Below are positions 7,808-16,357 of a DNA stretch of 64,000 bases, one piece after another. This DNA is from RYN-230 sp963844695 (GTDB lineage Bacteria; Actinomycetota; Actinomycetes; Streptosporangiales; Streptosporangiaceae): NCBI GenBank assembly GCA_963844695.1, contig CAWJPL010000005.1:1-64000 (forward strand), given 5' to 3'. The notes beneath the pieces were generated by a model. It made no database searches. It was not told the origin of the DNA and worked only from the letters and a program-made list of their open reading frames with translations. Each line of letters opens with the position of its first letter. Position 1 is the stretch's first letter. Both the position numbers and the translations under genes were made by a program.

Positions 7808-8764
7808 GTGACAGTACGTGTGGTGGCCCTGGACGACTACCAGGGGCTGGTGGAGCAGTACTCGCTGGCGGGCCGGCCGGACGGGGCGGAGTGGGTGGCC
7901 GTCCGCGAGCACCTGACCGGGGACGCCTTGGTGGCCGCGCTGGACGGCGCCGCCGTGGTCGTGGCCATGCGGGAGCGGACCCGCTTCGACCGCGAACTCT
8001 TCGCCCGGCTGCCCGACCTGAAGCTGCTCATCACCACCGGTATGCAGAACGCCTCCATCGATCTGCAGGCCGCCGCGGCGCAGGGCGTGGTCGTGTCCGG
8101 CACCAGCGGCCCGCGGACCACGAACACGGCCGAGCTGACCTGGGCGCTCATCCTCGCCCTGGTCCGGCACCTGCCCGAGGAAGCGGACTCGGTCCGGGAC
8201 GGCGGATGGCAGCACACCGTGGGCACGGATCTCCTCGGCAGCACTCTCGGCTTGGCAGGCCTGGGCCGCATCGGCCACCAGATGGCCCGCATCGGCCAGG
8301 CGTTCGGGATGGACGTGATCGCCTGGAGCCAGAACCTGGATCCGGCCGTGGCCGCCGAGGCGGGCGTGCGCGCGGTGAGCAAGGCGGACCTGTTCGGCTC
8401 GGCCGACGTGATCAGCGTCCACCTGATGCTGTCCGACCGGACCCGCGGCCTCATCACCGAGCGCGACCTGCGGGCCATGAAGCCCACCGCCTACCTGGTC
8501 AACACCTCGCGGGGGCCGATCATCGACGCCGCGGCCCTGTTGCGGGCGCTCAACGAGGGCTGGATCGCGGGGGCCGGGCTGGACGTGTACGACACCGAGC
8601 CGCTGCCCGTGGACGACCCGCTCCGGGTGGCGCCGCGGACGGTGCTGACTCCGCACCTCGGCTACGTGACCGAACGCACCATGAGGTTCTGGTACGAGGA
8701 CGCGGTCGAGGACATCGCGGCCTGGCAGCAGGGAAAGCCGGTCCGCCTGCTGACCCCAGGGTGA
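7808..8764 (+). CDS. D-2-hydroxyacid dehydrogenase family protein
   Basis: 318 residues, NAD-dependent D-isomer 2-hydroxyacid dehydrogenase fold. The nucleotide motif is LAGLGRIGHQMARIG, and the catalytic triad is visible as Arg235 (NTSRGPIID), Glu264 (YDTEPLP) and His283 (TPHLGYV). Such enzymes reduce 2-oxoacids or oxidise phosphoglycerate and similar acids; the substrate cannot be read from sequence. GTG 7808 is chosen because GGAGG precedes it and the family starts close to VRVVALDDY. It follows the monooxygenase by 111 bases and may be transcribed with it. Confidence 0.85.
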   Translation: MTVRVVALDDYQGLVEQYSLAGRPDGAEWVAVREHLTGDALVAALDGAAVVVAMRERTRFDRELFARLPDLKLLITTGMQNASIDLQAAAAQGVVVSGTSGPRTTNTAELTWALILALVRHLPEEADSVRDGGWQHTVGTDLLGSTLGLAGLGRIGHQMARIGQAFGMDVIAWSQNLDPAVAAEAGVRAVSKADLFGSADVISVHLMLSDRTRGLITERDLRAMKPTAYLVNTSRGPIIDAAALLRALNEGWIAGAGLDVYDTEPLPVDDPLRVAPRTVLTPHLGYVTERTMRFWYEDAVEDIAAWQQGKPVRLLTPG

Positions 8765-8808
8765 CCCTGCTGACCCCCGGGCTGAACCCAGTTTGTCAGC
8801 GTCCTGAA

Positions 8809-8836
8809 AGGTCGCGGCAGGAAGTGGCCGCGACCT
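8809..8836 (+). terminator. hairpin after the dehydrogenase gene
   Basis: A perfect 10-bp stem (aggtcgcggc / gccgcgacct) with an 8-base loop, 45 bases after the stop. No T-run follows, as is common for actinomycete terminators. Two ctgtcag direct repeats sit just downstream. Confidence 0.55.
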
Positions 8837-8914
8837 GTCAGTGAGCTGGCCGTGACCTGTCAGCGCCGCCGGCGACTCTGAGGATGTCCAAGCGACTCAT
8901 GACGGGGAACTCAG

Positions 8915-9904
8915 ATGACAAACACGATCGAGGCCGAGGGGCTGACCAAGAGCTTCGGCCAGACGCAGGCGCTGCGCGGCGTTGATCTCGCGGCCGGGCC
9001 CGGCACGGTACTGGCTCTGCTGGGCCCGAACGGGGCTGGCAAGACTACGGCGGTACGGGTGCTGGCCACGCTGCTGACGGCGGACGCCGGGCAAGCCCGG
9101 ATCTGCGGGTACGACGTGGTCACCGAGGCGGTGCAGGTCCGCCAACTGATCGCGCTGACCGGCCAGTTCGCGTCGGTAGACGACGAGCTGACCGGCACCG
9201 AGAACCTGCTGATGATCGGCCGCCTGCTGGGCTTCAGCCGGGCCAGGGCCCGGGCCCGCGCGGCGGAGCTGCTGGAGAGTTTCGACCTGACCGGCGCCGC
9301 CGGGCGGGCGGCCAAGACCTATTCCGGCGGCATGCGCCGCCGGCTGGACCTGGCGGCCAGCCTGGTCGGGCAGCCGCAGGTGCTGTTCCTGGACGAGCCG
9401 ACCACCGGGCTTGACCCGCGGGCGCGCATCCAGGTGTGGGAGACCATCCGCGGCGTAGTCGCGGGCGGCGCCACGGTACTGCTCACCACGCAGTACCTGG
9501 AGGAGGCCGACGAGCTGGCCGACCGGATCGCGGTGATCGACCACGGCCTGGTGGTGGCGGACGGCACGCCCGCGGAACTGAAGTCGAAGACCGGCGGCCA
9601 GACCCTGGTCGTCCGGGCGGCGGACCGAACCGAGACCGCGCAGGTGGCGGCGATCGTCGGGGACGTGACCGGCACCACGCCTGAGATCACCGAGGAGACC
9701 GGCCTGGTCACCGCGCCCGCCAGCAACCCGGCACTGCTGCCGGCCGTGGTCCGCCGGATGGACGACGTCGGCCTGATGGCCGCCGAGCTGGCGTTCCGGT
9801 TGCCCAGCCTGGACGAAGTGTTCCTGACCCTGACCGGCCACCCCGCCGAGGACACACCCGGATCCACCGAGTCACTGATCGACGATGATGGGAGGGCAGC
9901 ATGA
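8915..9904 (+). CDS. ABC transporter ATP-binding protein, DrrA-like
   Basis: 329 residues, the ATPase of an ABC-2 exporter of the daunorubicin-resistance type. Walker A GPNGAGKT is at 37-44, the signature SGGMRRR begins at 137, and Walker B FLDEPTTGLD is around 158-167. The DrrA-specific C-terminal domain (after about 230) ends with LPSLDEVFLTLTG. It powers export of a hydrophobic drug or lipid through the permease encoded next. Start ATG 8915 follows a GGGGAAC. Its stop overlaps the permease ATG (ATGA), indicating translational coupling. Confidence 0.92.
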   Translation: MTNTIEAEGLTKSFGQTQALRGVDLAAGPGTVLALLGPNGAGKTTAVRVLATLLTADAGQARICGYDVVTEAVQVRQLIALTGQFASVDDELTGTENLLMIGRLLGFSRARARARAAELLESFDLTGAAGRAAKTYSGGMRRRLDLAASLVGQPQVLFLDEPTTGLDPRARIQVWETIRGVVAGGATVLLTTQYLEEADELADRIAVIDHGLVVADGTPAELKSKTGGQTLVVRAADRTETAQVAAIVGDVTGTTPEITEETGLVTAPASNPALLPAVVRRMDDVGLMAAELAFRLPSLDEVFLTLTGHPAEDTPGSTESLIDDDGRAA

Positions 9905-10731
9905 CCACGCTGCAGATACCGGCCACGACCGTGGCAACGCCAGAAGTTCCGCTGCGCCGCCGGATCAGCGCCGGCCAGGCCCTGGCCCACTCGCTCACCC
10001 TCGCCTGGCGCAACGTGACCCAGCTCAAGCACTCTCCGGAGAAGCTGCTCGACGTCGTCCTGATGCCGATCGTGTTCCTGGTGCTGTTCCTCTTCGTCTT
10101 CGGCGGCGCGGTGGCCGGCAGCACCCATGCCTACCTGGAACTGCTGCTCCCCGGCCTGGTCGCGCAGATGGCCGTGTTCGCGACCATGGGACTCGGCACC
10201 GCGCTCTGCGAGGACATCCACAAGGGCGTGTTCGACCGGTTCCGCAGCCTCCCGATCGCCCGGTCCTCGCCCCTGGTCGGCGCGGTACTCGGCGACACGG
10301 CCCGGTTCGGCGTGGTGATGGTGGTGCTGACCGGGTTCGGCTCGCTGCTCGGGTTCCGCTTCCACACCAGCGTGCTCGCGGTGCTGGCCGCGTTCGCGCT
10401 GGCCTACGTGTTCTACCTGGCGGTGTGCTGGATCTCGGTCCTCATCGGGCTGGTCGCGCCCTCCCCGGAGACCGTGCAGGGGATCGCGTTCATCTTCATC
10501 ATGCCGCTGGTGTTCGGCAGCAGCATCCTGCTGCCCAGCACGCAGACCATGCCGGGCTGGCTGCAGGCCTGGGTCAAGGTCAACCCGGTCACCTCGCTGG
10601 CCGACGCGGTGCGCGGGCTGACCGTGGGCGGCCCGGTGGCCAGCCACGCCATGTACGCGCTGGCCTGGGCGGCCGGCATCGTGCTGGTGGCCTTCCCGCT
10701 GGCCATGCGGATGTACCGCCGCCGGGTCTGA
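9901..10731 (+). CDS. ABC-2 type permease, DrrB-like
   Basis: 276 residues with about six membrane segments: VFLVLFLFVFGGAVAG near 60-75, then helices around 145, 165-190, 195-215 and a last one near 250-270. After the fourth helix comes the ABC-2 family pattern PLVFGSSILLPSTQTMPGW. It forms the membrane channel for the ATPase encoded upstream with a 4-base overlap. The exported compound is unknown. A strong inverted repeat lies between it and the convergent regulator gene. Confidence 0.9.
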   Translation: MTTLQIPATTVATPEVPLRRRISAGQALAHSLTLAWRNVTQLKHSPEKLLDVVLMPIVFLVLFLFVFGGAVAGSTHAYLELLLPGLVAQMAVFATMGLGTALCEDIHKGVFDRFRSLPIARSSPLVGAVLGDTARFGVVMVVLTGFGSLLGFRFHTSVLAVLAAFALAYVFYLAVCWISVLIGLVAPSPETVQGIAFIFIMPLVFGSSILLPSTQTMPGWLQAWVKVNPVTSLADAVRGLTVGGPVASHAMYALAWAAGIVLVAFPLAMRMYRRRV

Positions 10732-10761
10732 GCCCGGCCGCCAGATGGCAGAGCAGGCCCG

Positions 10762-10823
10762 GCCGACGCCGTGGCGCCCCGGACCGGGGAGGCCGGTCAG
10801 GGAACGAGCGCCACGGCGTCGGC
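10762..10823. terminator. bidirectional terminator, perfect 16-bp inverted repeat
   Basis: gccgacgccgtggcgc (10762-10777) pairs perfectly with gcgccacggcgtcggc (10808-10823) across a 30-base interior. The interior itself contains ccccg-gac-cgggg. The right arm lies inside the last codons of the convergent regulator, so one structure can stop transcription from both sides. Confidence 0.8.
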
Positions 10824-13800
10824 GCGGGTGAGAGACCGGCCCCCCGCGTAGGCCGCGTCGAACGCCCCGGTCCCCAGCGCGGTGGTCGCGGCCTCGGCCG
10901 TGCGGGCCACTTCCAGGCTGGCCGCGTCGCGGAACCCGTGCAGCGTGTGGGCCAGGCCCAGCAGCTCGGCGGCCCGGCCGGGCTCGCCGCGGGCGGCGGT
11001 CAGCGCCGCGATCCCCTCGACCAGCTCGGCCAGGATTGGATGGTTGGGCACGAAGATCTCCGGACTCCCGGCGGCCAGGGTCATGGCCTTCGCGTGCCAT
11101 TCGGCCGCCCCGGTCACATCGCCCTGCTGCTCACCCAGGCAGCCCAGCTTGCTGTAGGCGGTCATGACGACCGTGCTCATGCCCGGACGGCGCACGTGCG
11201 GCTCGGCGACTTCCAGGGCGCGTTCCACGAACTGCCGCGCCTGGTCCAGGTGGCCACCCTGGCGGGCCAGTTCGGCCAGGGCCAGATATCCCTTGGCCTC
11301 GTCGTCATGTTCGCCGATCCGCTCGGCGATTTGTACCCCGCGCTCGAGGTCAGCGCGGGCGCCCTCGAGGTCACCACTCCGGGCCCGGGCCAGGCCCATG
11401 GGGATGAGCATCATGTCGGAGAAGTTGCCGTGCAGCCCGCTGGCCGCATGGCCGCGGGCCTCGCGCAGGATCCGCAGCGCCTGGTCGGGATGATTCCGGG
11501 CCATCTCCACCTCGCCGAGCCCGGACAGGCACAAGATCATCCCCCAGCGGTCGCCGATAACCTGAAAGTCCTGGTGACCACGGGTAAGGTTAGCGGCCGC
11601 CTCGTCCACCTGACCCACGTTCATGGCCAGATGCCCGCGCAGCGCGTGCTGGGCCGCACGCACCCACGGATCAGGGTGGTCCCCGAGCAGGCTCAGCTCA
11701 CTCTGCACCCGCTCCCGGTCCCCGCCGAAGTAGGCCAGCATGGGCTGGGCGATCAGCAGCAGCGGATGGCGGGGAGCCGGACCGGCGATGGACGCGGCGG
11801 TGGCCAGCGTGTCCGGCAGCAGAGTGGGCGGCGGGTCCTCAGCCTGGGCCGCGGCCGAGATCACCGCCAGGATGTAGCAGATCGCGTACGCGTCAGCCAG
11901 CCCCGGCGGTGCGGACCCGCCGGCCATGTCCCGCACGGCGGTCGCCCACTCCCCCGCTTCCGCCTCGTAGTCGCGCATGATCCAGAACCAGGCCAGGGCG
12001 GCGACCAGGCGCAGTCCGGTGCCGGTGTCCCGGGCGGCGATCGCGGTGCGGAGCGCGGCGGCGAAGTTGTCGTGCTCCGCGGTAAGCCGGGCCAGCCAGG
12101 TGAGCTGCTCGCGGCTGCGCAGCATCGGCTCGCCCTGCTCGGCCAGGTCGAGGAAGTAGCGGACGTGGGCGGCCCGGACCTGCTCCTCCTCCCCCGCCTC
12201 GGCCAGCCGCTCCGCGGCGTAGGCGCGCACCGTCTCCAGCAGCCGGTACCGGACCTCGGCCTCGCCGGTGGCGGTGACCAGTGACTTGTCCACCAGGGAG
12301 GCGATCACGTCGATGAGGCCGGCTGAGTCGCCGGCCGGCCCGCACACCTGCTCGGCGGCCGCCGGGGTGGCGCCGCCGCTGAACACCGACAGGCGCCGCA
12401 GGACCGTGCGCTCCGCCTCGTTCAGCAGGTCCCAGCTCCAGTCCACGATGGCCCGCAGCGTCTGGTGCCGGGGCAGCGCCGTCCGGCTGCCCGCGGTGAG
12501 CAGGCTGAACCGGTCGTCGAGGCGGCTGGCCACCTGCGCCGGGGTCAGCGACCGGAGCCGCGCGGCGGCCAGCTCGATAGCCAGCGGGTTGCCGTCCAGC
12601 GCCCGGCAGATCCGGATCACCGGCTCCGCGCTGACCTCGTCGATCGTGAACCCGGGCCGGACCGCGGCGCCCCGCTCGGCGAGCAGCCGGACCGATCCGT
12701 ACTCCTGGGCCGCCGCCGGGGTGGCGTCTTCCGGCGGCAGCGGCAGGGACGGCACCGGGCACAGGGTCTCCCCGGTCACGCCGAGCGGCTCCCGGCTGGT
12801 GGCCAGGATGCGCACCCCGGGCGCCTCGGCCAGCACCCGGCCGGCCAGCCGGGCCACCGCGCCGACCAGGTGCTCGCAGTTGTCCAGGACCAGGACCAGC
12901 TGCCGGGTGGCCAGCATGTCGGCCAGCCGGTCCAGCGGGGGCAGGACGACCCGGACCGGGTCCGCGTCGGGTACCCAGATCGGGTCCGGCGGCCCGATCA
13001 CGGACAGCACGGCCTGGGGCACGTCCAGCGCGTCCCCGACCGGGGCCAGCGGGACGAACCAGACGCCGTCGGGCATCTGGTCCGTGAGCCGGGCCGCGGC
13101 CTCGATGGCCAGGCGGGTCTTCCCGGTGCCGCCCGGGCCGGTCAGGATGACGAGCCGGGATTCGCCGAGCAGTTTGCTGACCCGGTTCAGCTCCTCGTCC
13201 CGGCCCACGAAGCTGGTCAGCTGGGCGGGCAGGTTGCTGGTCCGCGGGGTAACCGGGACGGGATCAGCCGGCGCGGGCCCCGCCGGGGCAGGATCAGCCG
13301 GGGCGGGCCAGACCAAAGCCGACGCCGGAGCCGGTGACGCCGGGGCCGACGCTGCCGGGGCCGACGCTACCGGAGCGGGTGCTGCCGGGACGCGCGCTGC
13401 CGGGACGGACCCGTTCCCGGCGGGATGGCCGAGCTCCGGGTCAGCGCGCAAGATGGCCAGGTGCACGGCGGACAGCGCGGGAGACGGGTCCACGCCGAGC
13501 CGCTCGGCCAGGACCCGCCGGGTGTCCTCGTAGACCGCGAGCGCGTCACCCTGCCGCCCGGCCAGGTACAGCACGCGCATCAACTGGCCCCGCAGCCGCT
13601 CCCGGAGCGGGTGCGCGGTGGCCAGTTCCTCGGCCTCCGGCGCCAGTTCCGCGCCCCGGCCGAGGGCCAGGTCCGCCTCGATCCGGTCCTCGGTCGCGGC
13701 CAGCCGCAGTTCCTCGAGCCGGGCGACCGGGCCGGCCGCGAACCCGGCGTCCTCCACGTCCACCAGCGCCGGGCCGCGCCACAGGTCCAGCGCCCCGCGC

Positions 13801-14186
13801 AGCAGCGCGGCGCCGGCTCCCGGGTCCCCCGCGGCCAGGGCCGCGCGGCCCTCGCCGACCGCCCGCTCGAACTGGGTCGCGTCCACGTCACCGGGATCCA
13901 CGGCCAGCAGGTAACCGCCCGCGCGGTGCTCGATGATGCCGGGCCCCGCCGCGTGCCGCAGCCGCGACACCAGGGCCTGCAGGGCGTTGCCCGAGTCAGC
14001 CGGGGCGGCCTGGTCAGGGCCGTCGCCCGGCCACAGGTCCCCGGCCAGCCGGTCCGCCGCGACCACGCGCCCCGGGTCCAGGGCCAGCCGGATCAGCAGC
14101 GCACGCAGCCGCGGGCCGCCCAGCCGCACGAGCTGCCCGGCCTCGTCCCGCACCTCCAGCGGGCCCAGGATCCCGATCCGCACCAT
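10797..14186 (-). CDS. AfsR/SARP-like regulator with BTAD, NB-ARC and TPR region
   Basis: A multidomain transcription factor of 1129 residues. An OmpR-like winged helix (1-95) and bacterial transcriptional activator domain (about 100-250) are followed by an Ala/Pro-rich linker (about 265-325). A STAND NTPase follows, with P-loop TGPGGTGKT near 350 and the LVLVLDNCEH Walker B. The C-terminal half is repetitive and helical, TPR-like. Regulators of this build switch on secondary metabolism in response to nucleotides or protein partners. ATG 14186 directly follows AGGAGG. The frame stays open further upstream, but only through the promoter repeats. It converges on the DrrAB-like genes; whether it controls them is unknown. 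Confidence 0.9.
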   Translation of the reverse strand: MVRIGILGPLEVRDEAGQLVRLGGPRLRALLIRLALDPGRVVAADRLAGDLWPGDGPDQAAPADSGNALQALVSRLRHAAGPGIIEHRAGGYLLAVDPGDVDATQFERAVGEGRAALAAGDPGAGAALLRGALDLWRGPALVDVEDAGFAAGPVARLEELRLAATEDRIEADLALGRGAELAPEAEELATAHPLRERLRGQLMRVLYLAGRQGDALAVYEDTRRVLAERLGVDPSPALSAVHLAILRADPELGHPAGNGSVPAARVPAAPAPVASAPAASAPASPAPASALVWPAPADPAPAGPAPADPVPVTPRTSNLPAQLTSFVGRDEELNRVSKLLGESRLVILTGPGGTGKTRLAIEAAARLTDQMPDGVWFVPLAPVGDALDVPQAVLSVIGPPDPIWVPDADPVRVVLPPLDRLADMLATRQLVLVLDNCEHLVGAVARLAGRVLAEAPGVRILATSREPLGVTGETLCPVPSLPLPPEDATPAAAQEYGSVRLLAERGAAVRPGFTIDEVSAEPVIRICRALDGNPLAIELAAARLRSLTPAQVASRLDDRFSLLTAGSRTALPRHQTLRAIVDWSWDLLNEAERTVLRRLSVFSGGATPAAAEQVCGPAGDSAGLIDVIASLVDKSLVTATGEAEVRYRLLETVRAYAAERLAEAGEEEQVRAAHVRYFLDLAEQGEPMLRSREQLTWLARLTAEHDNFAAALRTAIAARDTGTGLRLVAALAWFWIMRDYEAEAGEWATAVRDMAGGSAPPGLADAYAICYILAVISAAAQAEDPPPTLLPDTLATAASIAGPAPRHPLLLIAQPMLAYFGGDRERVQSELSLLGDHPDPWVRAAQHALRGHLAMNVGQVDEAAANLTRGHQDFQVIGDRWGMILCLSGLGEVEMARNHPDQALRILREARGHAASGLHGNFSDMMLIPMGLARARSGDLEGARADLERGVQIAERIGEHDDEAKGYLALAELARQGGHLDQARQFVERALEVAEPHVRRPGMSTVVMTAYSKLGCLGEQQGDVTGAAEWHAKAMTLAAGSPEIFVPNHPILAELVEGIAALTAARGEPGRAAELLGLAHTLHGFRDAASLEVARTAEAATTALGTGAFDAAYAGGRSLTRADAVALVP

Positions 14187-14210
14187 CCACCTCCTGCTGC
14201 CATTGTCCCC

Positions 14211-14362
14211 GTTCCGGGGAACACGTGGGGAAGGTGCGAGGGCCACGGCGGTTTTCGTTCCGGGGAACACGTGGGGAAGGTGCCGGGGCCGCAGCGGTTT
14301 TCCTTCCGGGGAACACGTGGGGAGGGTGCGAGGCCGCGGCGGTTTTCGTTGCGGCGAATTTT
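14211..14362. repeat. 46-bp tandem repeat array in the regulator promoter
   Basis: Three full copies of a 46-base unit start at 14211, 14257 and 14303, and a decayed fourth begins at 14348. Each unit contains ttccggggaacacgtgggg, with a CACGTG palindrome, and ends in gcggttttc. The array fills the region between the AfsR-like gene and the divergent DUF427 gene. Its position makes it a candidate multi-site operator. Confidence 0.85.
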
Positions 14363-14452
14363 GGCGGGACGGCGAACGGTCAGGCGCGCTGCCAGGGAGC
14401 GCCGGAAGCAGACGGGGCGGAATCAATGCCCGCAGCGGGGAGTTCACCCGGT

Positions 14453-14813
14453 ATGGCTAAAGGGCACACGATTACCACGACCCCGGCGACCGCGCACGTC
14501 GTCGTCACTCCTCGGCGGCGAGAAGGTCGCCGAGACCGACCGGCCGGTGCTGCTGGACGAGACAGGCCTGCCGACCCGCTACTACCTGCCCCGCGAGGAC
14601 GTGCGCACCGACCTGCTGCGGGCCACTGACCTGCACACGACGTGCCCGTTCAAGGGCGAGGCGTCGTACTGGTCGGCTGAGGTCGGCGGCCAGGTCTTCA
14701 ACGACCTGGTGTGGAGCTACGAGACGCCGATCCCGGAAGCCGAGCAGATCGCGGGCCTGATGTGCTTCTACCCGGACCGCGTCGAGCTGACCGTGGACGG
14801 GCAGCCGGCCTAG
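14453..14813 (+). CDS. DUF427 domain protein (frame break near 14512)
   Basis: A protein of about 119 residues of the DUF427 family. Conserved parts are AETDRPVLLDETGLPTRYYL, TTCPFKGEASYWS and MCFYPDRVELTVDG. The N-terminal MAKGHTITTTPATAHVVVT is in another frame: one extra base in the ctcctcggcgg run near 14508-14516 separates the two. The function of DUF427 is unknown; it is a small beta-rich cytosolic protein. It is divergent from the AfsR-like gene across the tandem repeats. Confidence 0.7.
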
Positions 14814-14849
14814 CCCGACCCGCAGGTCCGGCCAGCAAAACCGGGCCGG

Positions 14850-15623
14850 CTAGCGGTAGGTCTGCGGGCGGCCGATGCGGACGTGCACCCCCGGCGAGTA
14901 GTGCACCAGGGGCTCGCCGCTGGGTTCGGGGAGCCCGGCCGCGCTGATCAGGCCGTCGTCCACGGTCAGGGCCTCCGCCCGGTGCAGCGGCCACGGCGGG
15001 TGCTCGGCGCGGGCGAAGAACTGCCGTCCGGCCAGCATGCTGAACAGCACCCACCGGGCGGTCAGGAAATGGTCCCGGTCACCGAGTTCGCCCGGCTGGT
15101 ACGGCGCGCCGGTGCGGACCCGGACCTGGCTGGTGGCCGTCCGCGGGCCGGGCAGCCGCCGGTGGCAGGAATAGGCGACCTCCAGGCCCCCGGCGGGCTG
15201 GGCCTGCGAGGCAATCCGCATCGAGGACCAGAAGTAGGGCAGCTGGTAGCTGGCCCGGGCGACCGCGACCGCCCCGAGGCGCGCGGCGTCCAGCGACAGG
15301 AACCAGATGCCGGCCCGGCCTTCGCGGTCCCGCGCGTAGGTCCGCACGTTGGTCTCGCAGAAGTTGGAGACCCAGGGGACGCCGCGGTCTCCCGGCGTGT
15401 GCACCTGCATGTAGAACGGGACCAGGCCGACCCAGGCCACCCCGTCGAAGGTGTCCACCGTGAGGCCGGCCGGCAGCAGCCGCTGCACCACGCCCGGGTC
15501 GTAGGCCCAGTGCAGGAACGTCAGCCGCTCCCACCGCTGCCGCATGACCGGCTTGTCCACGGTGAAGGGGCAGACCCCGGAGTAACCGGCCTGCCCGCCC
15601 GCGACCAGCTCCCCAGTGTCCAT
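14850..15623 (-). CDS. DUF2071 (YqjF-like) protein
   Basis: 257 residues of the DUF2071 family. The typical start is seen (RWERLTFLHWAYDPGVVQRLLPAGLTVD), then GVAWVGLVPFYM and SNFCETNVRTYARD, and later YQLPYFWSSM. It is a cytosolic protein of unknown function, predicted from family structures to bind a small hydrophobic ligand. Start ATG 15623 gives the family length. It sits alone between DUF427 and the ABC operon, which runs in the same direction 1 kb upstream on this strand. Confidence 0.85.
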   Translation of the reverse strand: MDTGELVAGGQAGYSGVCPFTVDKPVMRQRWERLTFLHWAYDPGVVQRLLPAGLTVDTFDGVAWVGLVPFYMQVHTPGDRGVPWVSNFCETNVRTYARDREGRAGIWFLSLDAARLGAVAVARASYQLPYFWSSMRIASQAQPAGGLEVAYSCHRRLPGPRTATSQVRVRTGAPYQPGELGDRDHFLTARWVLFSMLAGRQFFARAEHPPWPLHRAEALTVDDGLISAAGLPEPSGEPLVHYSPGVHVRIGRPQTYR

Positions 15624-15735
15624 CCCCCCATCATCCGCCCCCCTGGTTCACCGCACAGCGGCGGATACCCGCGCGCCGCCGGCCCTGTTCATCTCTAACG
15701 CCTCCTGGTGCCGCGCCAGCCAGCGCGGCGAAGGC

Positions 15736-16356
15736 TCAGGCGGCGTGCAGGTCCAGGACGCGGTCGCACCGCGCGGCCACCTCCGGGTCGTGAGTCGCCA
15801 CCACCAGAGCGCCGCCGCCGGTGACCACGTCGAAGATCCGGGCCAGCACCACGGCCCGGGCGGCCGGGTCGAGCTCGGCGGTCGGCTCGTCAGCGATCAG
15901 CAGCTTGGGCTTGAGGGCCAGCGCGCGGGCCACGGCGACCCGCTGCTGCTGGCCGCCGGACAGCTCCTCGACCAGCTGGTCCGCGTGCGCCTCCAGGCCC
16001 AGGTCGGCCAGGGAGGTGCGGGCCATCCCCGGCGCCGCGGCGGCCGGCCGCCCGGCGGCCCGCAGCGCGACCTCGATGTTCTCCGCGGCGGTCAGCAGCG
16101 AGACCAGGCCGTAGCCTTGCAGCACCAGGGCCACGCCGCTGGCCGGCCCGGCGAACCCGGTGAGCGGCGCGCCGTCCAGGTACACCTCGCCGGCCGCGGG
16201 CCGGACCAGGCCCGCGATCACGGCCAGCAGGCTGGACTTGCCGGACCCGGACGGGCCGGTCACGGCCAGGCTCTCGCCCGGGTCCACGGTCACGTCCACC
16301 CCGGACAGGATCGACTGGCCGTCCCGGACGTACCGCAACCCGCGCGCGTCGAGCAT
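15736..16356 (-). CDS. ABC transporter ATPase (LolD/MacB-like), last gene of the operon
   Basis: 206 residues with Walker A GPSGSGKSS, signature LSGGQQQRVAVARAL, Walker B LLIADEPTAELD and the H-loop ATHD. It resembles the short ATPases of MacB/LolCDE-type mechanotransmission systems. Start ATG 16356 lies one base after the TGA of the upstream ATPase gene (TGACATG), so the two are coupled. With the FtsX-like permease encoded upstream it would form an envelope-acting ABC machine. There is no TM segment. Confidence 0.88.
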   Translation of the reverse strand: MLDARGLRYVRDGQSILSGVDVTVDPGESLAVTGPSGSGKSSLLAVIAGLVRPAAGEVYLDGAPLTGFAGPASGVALVLQGYGLVSLLTAAENIEVALRAAGRPAAAAPGMARTSLADLGLEAHADQLVEELSGGQQQRVAVARALALKPKLLIADEPTAELDPAARAVVLARIFDVVTGGGALVVATHDPEVAARCDRVLDLHAA

Positions 16357-16357
16357 G

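Noticed and set aside
9885..12284. 799-codon open frame on the plus strand
   Set aside because: Crosses the permease and the antisense of the AfsR-like gene; no domain and Arg/Gly bias.
14211..14362. CRISPR array
   Set aside because: The units are contiguous, without unique spacers.
14187..14447. Upstream extension of the AfsR-like gene through the tandem repeats
   Set aside because: The frame stays open only because the 46-bp units lack stops; the RBS and the domain start are at 14186.
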